This document shows, one piece after another, positions 33,873-39,042 of a stretch of DNA of 39,042 nucleotides. Each line of letters starts with the position of its first letter. The first letter of the stretch is position 1. The notes below the pieces were generated by a model. The model was given only the letters and a program-made list of their open reading frames with translations. It made no database searches and had not been told where the DNA came from. Origin of the DNA: Oscillospiraceae bacterium (lineage in GTDB: Bacteria; Bacillota; Clostridia; Oscillospirales; Ruminococcaceae); assembly GCA_017559185.1 (NCBI GenBank), contig JAFYSU010000038.1, forward strand, positions 1-39,042. Direction: 5' to 3'. Both the position numbers and the translations under genes were made by a program.

Positions 33873-34553
33873 TTATTCCATTTCTTCCAAAATTTTACGA
33901 GCCTTATCCATACCCTGTGCTGCTGCCTGACTTAACCACAGCTTTGCATTTTCAATGTTTTTTTCAACACCCAAGCCATCACGGTACATTAAAGCCAGAT
34001 TATACTGTGCCACAGCCATGCCTGCTTTTGCAGGATACAAATACAATTTAAATGCTGTTTCGTAATCCTGCTTAACATATCTTCCCTGATAATAAAAATC
34101 CGCTACATTAAAAATAGCAAACATATCGCCGCGTTCAGCCGAAAAACGATAAAGCTCGAATGCAAGTGCTTCATCCTTTGGAAGTCCGCAGCCTTCGGCA
34201 TACATGGCTGCAAGTGTTGTATTTGCGGTAAGGTTTCCTTTAGCTGCCGCCATGCGGTAAAATTCAACCGCCTTTTCGGTATCAACAGGCACAACCACAC
34301 CTTCATGGTAAAGAGTCGCTGCCGACATTTGTGCGCGTTCGTCGCCTGCCTTTGCGGCTTCTTCCAACAGCTGCATGCCTTTTTCAATATTTTTTTCGCC
34401 GCCTATACCCTCGATGAGGTAGTAACCAAGCATAGCCTTTGCTTCAACGCTTCCAAGCTGCGCTGCCTGCTCATAGCTTTGACGAGCCTGCTCGCGGCTG
34501 CCTTCGGCATGAAGCTTTTCTGCCTGCTGTAAAATATCTTTTTCGTTGCTCAT
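33873..34553 (-). CDS. Sel1-like (SLR) tetratricopeptide-type repeat protein
   Basis: A 226-residue cytoplasmic helical repeat protein with no signal peptide. About five Sel1-type repeats are visible, each with the A-x2-LG-x2-Y, G-V and A-x4-A-A-x-G pattern, for example AMLGYYLIEGIGGEKNIEKGMQLLEEAAKAGD and ALMYRDGLGVEKNIENAKLWLSQAAAQG. Such repeats act as protein-protein scaffolds, often in stress or signalling assemblies. ATG at 34553 has GGAGG eight bases upstream, preferred over an upstream ATG at 34589. It starts 19 bases after the cysteine desulfidase-like gene, so they are probably cotranscribed. Partner unknown. Confidence 0.82.
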   Translation of the reverse strand: MSNEKDILQQAEKLHAEGSREQARQSYEQAAQLGSVEAKAMLGYYLIEGIGGEKNIEKGMQLLEEAAKAGDERAQMSAATLYHEGVVVPVDTEKAVEFYRMAAAKGNLTANTTLAAMYAEGCGLPKDEALAFELYRFSAERGDMFAIFNVADFYYQGRYVKQDYETAFKLYLYPAKAGMAVAQYNLALMYRDGLGVEKNIENAKLWLSQAAAQGMDKARKILEEME

Positions 34554-34572
34554 TAAAAAATCCTCCGATTTA

Positions 34573-35850
34573 TCAGCAATCTTTTTCAACCATAATGTTT
34601 AAAATTTCAATATCGGTCTGACGCATACCGTCACGCCCTACACGAGTAACGCTTTGTATGGTTTTTTCGGCATTTTCCTTTACTATGCCTTCGCCCGCGT
34701 TAAAGCCGCGACCCTTTTGCGCCATCATAAAGCCCATTATTGCAGCATCCACCGCAGATGCTATTTTTGCCGCACACGAAGGCTTTGCGCCGTCACACAC
34801 AATGCCCGACACATTCGCCAGTGTGTTTACAACAGTACGGCTTATAACATCAAGACATTCACCATGCAGATATGCAATTCCTGCACCGCTTCCCGCTGCT
34901 GCCGACACTACTCCGCAGTATGCCGAAAGACGGCCTATACCCTTTTTCTGGTGTATTGCGGTAAGGTTGCTGAGCACCAATGCACGATAAAGTCTTTCCT
35001 TATCGCATCCCAAATGCTCGGCATATTTTACTATCGGCAGTGATACTGTTATTCCCTGATTACCGCTGCCCGAATTTATAACAACAGGCAATGTGCAGCC
35101 ACTCATGCGGGCATCGGAGCCTGCCGCAGGATACGCTTTTGCAAGCACCTTTACATCCCTGCCGTAACATTCCAGCAATGTAGCACCAACATTTGCACCG
35201 TACTTATTTTTAAGTCCTTCTTCGGCAATAGCTGTGTTATAGGTTATCTGCTTTTCAAGCAGACTCACAACATCGTCAAGATTAACCTCATTTGCAAAAT
35301 TGTATATCTCTTCAAGCGACATGGAGTGCAGTTCTTCTTCACAGCGGTTTTTTTCCTGCTCCGCACTGAACACCGAAGCCCCGTCCTTTTCCATGCGGGT
35401 TATGTTGGTGTGGTCGTTCATTATTTCCACTGATGCTGTATGCTCGCCCGAATACAGTGTAACTATAATGTGCAGGTTGTCGGTATCGGGGATTAGCTGA
35501 ACATCGCAAACATTTCTTTTTAAAATTTTGCGGGTTTTTTCAAGGTCTGCCGGTGTTACAGCCTCCAAAACCTCCAAGCGCTTGTCGGCATCACCGCCAA
35601 CAGCACCCAAAACCGCACTGGCTTCAATCCCTTTAAGGTCGCCTGTTTTTGGAACAATTACCGCTTTAACATTTTTAATTATATTTCCGCTGCACTGTAC
35701 CAAAAATCTTTCGGCTTCGCCTTCAAGCAATTCAGCGGCTTTTGCGGCAGCATACGCAATGGCAATGGGTTCTGTGCAGCCCAACGCAGGAACCAATTCA
35801 CGCCTTAACAATGAAAGATATTTATTGTACATCGCACTGTTTTTTTCCAT
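34573..35850 (-). CDS. L-cysteine desulfidase / UPF0597 (serine dehydratase alpha-like) protein
   Basis: A 425-residue protein of the UPF0597 (YhaM/CdsB) family. Studied relatives are oxygen-sensitive Fe-S enzymes that break cysteine into pyruvate, ammonia and sulfide. The N-terminal LVPALGCTEPIAIAYAAA (Cys25) and the ARMSGCTLPVVINSGSGNQG segment (Cys252) are family signatures; Cys312, Cys352 and Cys359 lie in well conserved stretches (IVCDGAKPSCAAKIA). Which Cys hold the cluster I cannot say here. AAGGAG lies eight bases before the ATG. Its promoter is embraced by a 7-bp inverted repeat, suggesting regulation, perhaps by a sulfur signal. The Sel1-repeat gene follows closely. Confidence 0.85.
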   Translation of the reverse strand: MEKNSAMYNKYLSLLRRELVPALGCTEPIAIAYAAAKAAELLEGEAERFLVQCSGNIIKNVKAVIVPKTGDLKGIEASAVLGAVGGDADKRLEVLEAVTPADLEKTRKILKRNVCDVQLIPDTDNLHIIVTLYSGEHTASVEIMNDHTNITRMEKDGASVFSAEQEKNRCEEELHSMSLEEIYNFANEVNLDDVVSLLEKQITYNTAIAEEGLKNKYGANVGATLLECYGRDVKVLAKAYPAAGSDARMSGCTLPVVINSGSGNQGITVSLPIVKYAEHLGCDKERLYRALVLSNLTAIHQKKGIGRLSAYCGVVSAAAGSGAGIAYLHGECLDVISRTVVNTLANVSGIVCDGAKPSCAAKIASAVDAAIMGFMMAQKGRGFNAGEGIVKENAEKTIQSVTRVGRDGMRQTDIEILNIMVEKDC

Positions 35851-35884
35851 ATAGGATACTCCTTACTCTGTTTTTTCCCTGTAC

Positions 35885-35916
35885 ACAGATGTATTATAAT
35901 CCTTTCATTCATCTGT
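35885..35916. repeat. 7-bp inverted repeat flanking the desulfidase -10
   Basis: ACAGATG (35885-35891) and CATCTGT (35910-35916), 18 bases apart, enclose the -10 hexamer; a plausible repressor site. Confidence 0.6.
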
Positions 35917-35922
35917 TAGCAA
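35893..35922 (-). promoter_or_regulatory. Promoter for the desulfidase-Sel1 operon
   Basis: On the minus strand TTGCTA (plus 35917-35922), 18 bases, perfect TATAAT (plus 35893-35898). Confidence 0.6.
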
Positions 35923-35930
35923 GTCTGCGG

Positions 35931-35964
35931 TAAAAAAGCGCATCTCCTTACGGAAATACGCTTT
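35931..35964 (-). terminator. Intrinsic terminator after pgi
   Basis: AAAGCG/CGCTTT outer arms (35935-35940 with 35959-35964) and an inner TCC/GGA stem, with two mismatches, then TTTTTT on the minus strand, seven bases after the pgi stop. Confidence 0.7.
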
Positions 35965-35971
35965 AAAAACC

Positions 35972-37330
35972 TTACGGCTCATCAAACTCTTTAAAAAAGT
36001 CTGCTACTTTTTCTGCATCCTTTTCGTACCCAGGCTTGTTAAGCAGCGCAAACATATTTTTTTTGTAAGCGTCAACTCCGGGCTGGTCGAACGGATTTAC
36101 ACCCAACATATAGGCAGATATTGCACATGACTTTTCAAAAAAGTAAAACATCCAACCCAAATCGTACTCATCCTGTCTGTCCAACTCGATAAGCACATTC
36201 GGCACATCACCCATGGTATGTGCCGCAAGAGCTCCCGCCATAGCCTTTTTGGAAATAACATTAAGCGATTCACCGGCAAGATAAGCCAGTCCGTCATCAT
36301 TGTCATCGGTAATGTGCGGAATACAAATATCCTCTTTTTTTCTGTTTACCCACAAAACCGTCTCAAAAGCTATTTTTCGCCCCTGTTGAATATATTGTCC
36401 TATTGAATGCAGGTCTGTCGGATATGTTATAGACACAGGAAACAAACCCTTTTCTTCCTTACCTTCGCTTTCACCAAACAGCTGTTTAAACCATTCTGCA
36501 AACTTGGTCATGGAAGGTTCGTGTGTTACAAGCAGCTCAACCGAACGCCCCTTGCGGTACATAATGTTTCTTGCTGCTGCATAATAACAGCAATCATTGC
36601 ATTCGTCCTCGTTTTTATAAGTCTCGTATGCATCATGCGCACCTGTTATCACACTGCGGATGTCCGCACCACTTACAGCAATCGGCAAAAGTCCAACCGG
36701 TGAAAGCACCGAATATCTGCCGCCTATATCGGACGGCACGGCAAAGGTGGCATACCCTTCTTTTTTGGCTATTTCACGCAATATCCCGCTGTTGGCATCG
36801 GTAGTGCAGTATATTCTTTCCGCCGCACCCTTTTTCCCGTAGCGTTCTTCCATTATGCTGCGCAGTATTCTAAATGCAATTGCAGGCTCGGTAGTAGTTC
36901 CCGATTTGGAGATTATGTTTACGGAAAAATCCCTTTCTCCAACTATCTTTAAAATGTCGTTCAAATATGCGGAGCTTACATTGTTGCCCACAAAATAAAT
37001 CTCCGGTCTTTGCTTGTCGGCAGTACTTGGATGATTATACATGCTGCCGTGCAAAAACTCCACAGCCGCACTTGCACCCAAATATGACCCACCTACTCCG
37101 ACAACAAGCAGCACCTGAGAATTATTTTTTATTTTTTCTGCCGCCTTTTCTATTGCAGCAATTTCTTCTGCATTTATGCGTACAGGATAATCCAGCCAAC
37201 CCAGATTGCCTCCCCCGTCACGACAGCGTTTATGCAGTTGTTTTTGCATCTGCTTTGCCTGCTCGGCCGCAGCTTTCCATTCATCATCCGAAAGCTTCCC
37301 TTGCAGATACTGTGTATAAAGATTAAGCAT
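35972..37330 (-). CDS. pgi: Glucose-6-phosphate isomerase
   Basis: A 452-residue phosphosugar isomerase interconverting glucose 6-phosphate and fructose 6-phosphate. The VVGVGGSYLGASAAVEFL and SKSGTTTEPAIAFR segments bind the sugar phosphate, GGRYSVLSPVGLLPIAVSG is the first PGI signature, and the catalytic Glu lies in LFGESEGK. Size is that of the short Firmicute Pgi. ATG at 37330 has AAAGGAAG upstream; an earlier in-frame ATG at 37357 would put that site inside the gene. It is monocistronic. The leader carries a perfect 15-base palindrome that may be a regulator site. Confidence 0.95.
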   Translation of the reverse strand: MLNLYTQYLQGKLSDDEWKAAAEQAKQMQKQLHKRCRDGGGNLGWLDYPVRINAEEIAAIEKAAEKIKNNSQVLLVVGVGGSYLGASAAVEFLHGSMYNHPSTADKQRPEIYFVGNNVSSAYLNDILKIVGERDFSVNIISKSGTTTEPAIAFRILRSIMEERYGKKGAAERIYCTTDANSGILREIAKKEGYATFAVPSDIGGRYSVLSPVGLLPIAVSGADIRSVITGAHDAYETYKNEDECNDCCYYAAARNIMYRKGRSVELLVTHEPSMTKFAEWFKQLFGESEGKEEKGLFPVSITYPTDLHSIGQYIQQGRKIAFETVLWVNRKKEDICIPHITDDNDDGLAYLAGESLNVISKKAMAGALAAHTMGDVPNVLIELDRQDEYDLGWMFYFFEKSCAISAYMLGVNPFDQPGVDAYKKNMFALLNKPGYEKDAEKVADFFKEFDEP

Positions 37331-37373
37331 TTTTTGCTTCCTTTCATGATTTAACACATATCGCTGTAAATCA

Positions 37374-37388
37374 GGTCAACAATTGACC
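37374..37388. repeat. Palindrome in the pgi leader
   Basis: GGTCAACAATTGACC, a perfect 6-3-6 inverted repeat between the -10 and the ribosome site of pgi; a candidate operator. Confidence 0.6.
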
Positions 37389-37411
37389 ACAAAATCATAC
37401 ATAATATCATA

Positions 37412-37440
37412 ATTTTACCGCAACAAGGTGTGAAAATCAA
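37412..37440 (-). promoter_or_regulatory. Promoter for pgi
   Basis: On the minus strand TTGATT (plus 37435-37440), 17 bases, TAAAAT (plus 37412-37417). Confidence 0.5.
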
Positions 37441-37477
37441 CTTTATACAACATATTTAATGGTTTTCCGACAGGCTT

Positions 37478-38110
37478 TTACTTATGTGCATTGTAAAACA
37501 TACGGCATACAGGGAACAGTATTCCGCCAACAGCGTTACCCAGTGTCATAACCAAAAGGTAAACCACAGTTTTAACGCTCCACATATCCGCAACTGAAAA
37601 ATAGAACATATTTGCAATACAGTGTTCAAATCCACACAGAATAAACACCGCTACACCCAAAAATATTCCCAGATATTTCCCCAACTCATGCTGATTGTTT
37701 TTAAATCCGTCCACAGCAATAAACATGAGAATGTTGCAGAATATCGCAAGAATAAAAATGCTCATCAGGTTATCATTAAGCTTTGTTTCGCACATTGCGG
37801 CAGCTTTTTCGGCAATACCTGCAATTCGTGTCATTCTCACCGAATAACCTACAAGCGATGTACCAACCAAATTGCCCACCCAAATGCTTGCAACCCACAG
37901 GGTATAGGAAAGGTCGTTTTCCAAAACATAGCCTACCTTACCTGTGTACAGGTTAAACCCAAATGTGCAAATGGTAAACAGACCTGCCGCAAAGAACAGC
38001 GCACCAAGTACCTTGTTGTCCAACGACAGAAAAACGGTTCCGCCAATACCAATGCAAGCACCTGCAAGCACCGAATAGACAAACGACGGCAGTGAATTGA
38101 ATTTTTGCAT
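37478..38110 (-). CDS. Formate/nitrite transporter (FNT) family channel, short form
   Basis: A 210-residue membrane channel of the FocA/NirC fold, which forms pentamers passing formate, nitrite, hydrosulfide or other small anions. Motifs seen are LAGACIGIGGTVFL, FGFNLYTGKVG (the omega-loop region), WVGNLVGT, NILMFIAVDG and GFEHCIANMFYF, which holds the conserved pore His. It is about 50-70 residues shorter than FocA. Substrate cannot be read from the sequence; the sulfide-producing enzyme two genes away makes hydrosulfide possible, but this is only a guess. AGAGGTG precedes the ATG. The leader has a small hairpin (38134-38154). Confidence 0.87.
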   Translation of the reverse strand: MQKFNSLPSFVYSVLAGACIGIGGTVFLSLDNKVLGALFFAAGLFTICTFGFNLYTGKVGYVLENDLSYTLWVASIWVGNLVGTSLVGYSVRMTRIAGIAEKAAAMCETKLNDNLMSIFILAIFCNILMFIAVDGFKNNQHELGKYLGIFLGVAVFILCGFEHCIANMFYFSVADMWSVKTVVYLLVMTLGNAVGGILFPVCRMFYNAHK

Positions 38111-38133
38111 TTCAGCACCTCTTTAATTATTCT

Positions 38134-38154
38134 TGAACGCTCTCAAGGCGTTCA
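38134..38154 (-). repeat. Hairpin in the FNT gene leader
   Basis: TGAACGC (38134-38140) and GCGTTCA (38148-38154), 7-bp arms around a 7-base loop, without a T run, about 24 bases before the start codon. Confidence 0.5.
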
Positions 38155-38298
38155 TCATCATACCTTTAAGTATAGATGTTAAAAAAATAATTAAAATATG
38201 CCATTTATACCAAAGACTTTACATCACATCTGCAAATTTACGATTGTTTTGCTAATTTTTATTATTCATAGTCTAACTTTGTCTGTTTGACTTGTATT

Positions 38299-38634
38299 TT
38301 AAATGTGCGAATCCACAAAGTCCGCCAATATCCGTTCAGCCCATTCGACCTTATTTTTAGGCAATTTTTCAAGTATTTTTATTATTTTTCGGTATTCCGT
38401 TTCGCCAGTTTCGCTTTTTCCCGTAAGCAAATAATCTGCCGAAACACCAAACGCTGTAGCTAACGAAAAAAGTACCTTTGCCGACGAACCCTTTTTCCCC
38501 GTTTCCAATTCATATAAAAACTGGTCGGATATTTCCGCCTTTTCCGCCAGTTGTTCCCTTGTTAAGCCGTTTTCCAGCCTTAAAGTGCGTATTCGTTCCC
38601 CTACAAATTTATTAAAATTCTTCTTTTCGTCCAT
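38299..38634 (-). CDS. XRE-family helix-turn-helix regulator
   Basis: A 111-residue protein. Residues 7-70 form an HTH_3 domain: FVGERIRTLRLENGLTREQLAEKAEISDQFLYELETGKKGSSAKVLFSLATAFGVSADYLL, with the usual helix 2-helix 3 recognition pattern. The C-terminal 40 residues may mediate dimer contacts or ligand sensing. ATG at 38634 is chosen; AGGAGG is 14 bases away, slightly far, and a GTG four codons earlier is too close. It is divergent from the secreted-protein gene at 38807, and the gap carries repeated GCTATA elements, so it may regulate that gene and itself. Confidence 0.82.
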   Translation of the reverse strand: MDEKKNFNKFVGERIRTLRLENGLTREQLAEKAEISDQFLYELETGKKGSSAKVLFSLATAFGVSADYLLTGKSETGETEYRKIIKILEKLPKNKVEWAERILADFVDSHI

Positions 38635-38699
38635 GTGCAGTTTCACAACCTCCTTTATAAAAAGGATAGCCAAAAAAAGCATTTTCTTTTATAAGCTAT

Positions 38700-38745
38700 T
38701 GCTATAATAAATCTTGACATGTTAATGCTATAGTTAGTATTATAG
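38700..38745. repeat. Repeated TGCTATA elements between the XRE and secreted-protein genes
   Basis: TGCTATA occurs at 38700-38706 and 38726-38732, and CTATAAT (38702-38708) has an inverted partner ATTATAG at 38739-38745. They surround the promoter at 38714-38743. Confidence 0.5.
38714..38743 (+). promoter_or_regulatory. Promoter for the secreted-protein gene
   Basis: Perfect TTGACA (38714-38719), 18 bases, TATTAT (38738-38743). Confidence 0.65.
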
Positions 38746-38806
38746 ACTTTAAACAGTATCTTGCGTTAACACCGCACACTTTTTATTAACAATTGGAGGT
38801 TACAAC

Positions 38807-39042
38807 ATGATTAAGGCAAAATCATTTTCGCTTTTGTTGGCAGCTTGCTTAGTTGCCAACATGGCAGTTCCTGCATATGCAGAGGTTTCTTCACCGGCAC
38901 ACACACCTGCAGCACTTTCTTACGCACTGCAGGGAAGACCATCCGTTTCATACTACTACGACCAGCTCTCCGACGAAGAAAAACAGGCATATGATGCTTT
39001 GTATGCTGCTTACGCCAATGTATGCGATGATAATTACGACGG
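38807..39042 (+). CDS. Secreted protein, N-terminal fragment
   Basis: Seventy-eight codons are visible before the window ends. The start MIKAKSFSLLLAACLVANMAVPAYA is a classical signal peptide with likely cleavage after AYA. The mature start ends in a SYYYDQLSDEEKQAYDALYAAY segment; I recall similar segments near the N-terminus of clostridial secreted proteins with transglutaminase-like domains, but no such domain is in the window. GGAGGT lies six bases before the ATG, and a strong promoter sits at 38714. The gene faces away from the XRE regulator. Confidence 0.7.
   Translation, partial: MIKAKSFSLLLAACLVANMAVPAYAEVSSPAHTPAALSYALQGRPSVSYYYDQLSDEEKQAYDALYAAYANVCDDNYD

Noticed and set aside
1..39042. 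CRISPR arrays, tRNA or rRNA genes, transposase or integrase genes
   Set aside because: Looked for on both strands by eye; no spaced repeats, no cloverleaf-like or rRNA-like stretches and no recombinase motifs were found.

Overview
The window looks like chromosome from a low-GC, endospore-forming Clostridia-type Firmicute. The evidence is strong Shine-Dalgarno sites (AGGAGG or GGAGG), frequent TTG and GTG starts, SpmA and SpmB, an AbrB-type regulator, a TepA-YlzJ-FtsK/SpoIIIE block, a T-box before thrS, and a glmU-prs-pth-mfd-foldase cluster. A gut Oscillospirales-like host is my guess from family resemblance. I see no rRNA, tRNA, CRISPR array, transposase or integrase, so this is mostly core genome with one small accessory islet.

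Layout. 1-6150: the first codons of rsmA (leftward), then rightward comEB, then the operon tepA-ylzJ-uppP-ftsK and a small lipoprotein. 6152-11500: leftward genes for a membrane-anchored LysM-G5-M23 peptidase and thrS with its T-box. Between them lies an islet of about 0.9 kb carrying a lipoprotein gene and bounded by two copies of the thrS 3' end with its terminator. 11500-18000: rny, azlC-azlD and spmA-spmB rightward, with hemW, a DUF378 gene and abrB leftward. 18040-23007: leftward EF-G-like GTPase, class II aldolase, OGG-type DNA glycosylase and an HD-domain protein. 23182-24717: cardiolipin synthase. 24770-33648: the leftward cluster glmU, prs, pth, a HAD nucleotidase, mfd and a foldase-like lipoprotein. 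33873-38634: leftward Sel1-repeat protein, cysteine desulfidase-like protein, pgi, a formate/nitrite-type channel and an XRE regulator. 38807-end: the start of a secreted protein transcribed away from the XRE gene.

How the genes work together. TepA, YlzJ, UppP and FtsK share one transcription unit joining a ClpP-like peptidase, undecaprenyl phosphate recycling and chromosome pumping, all envelope- or division-linked. The glmU-prs-pth-mfd block joins sugar-nucleotide and PRPP synthesis to translation quality control and transcription-coupled repair, an order long conserved in Firmicutes. thrS is controlled by charged tRNA-Thr through a T-box whose specifier reads as ACC.

The observations most worth a second look are the thrS-tail duplication around the lipoprotein islet, a possible AUU start codon for pth, several inverted repeats placed over or just after promoters (hemW, the desulfidase gene, pgi, the foldase gene), and an apparently functional rightward promoter facing away from the thrS T-box with an unexplained leader of about 400 nt before rny. 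I did not find a convincing wholly new multi-gene system.
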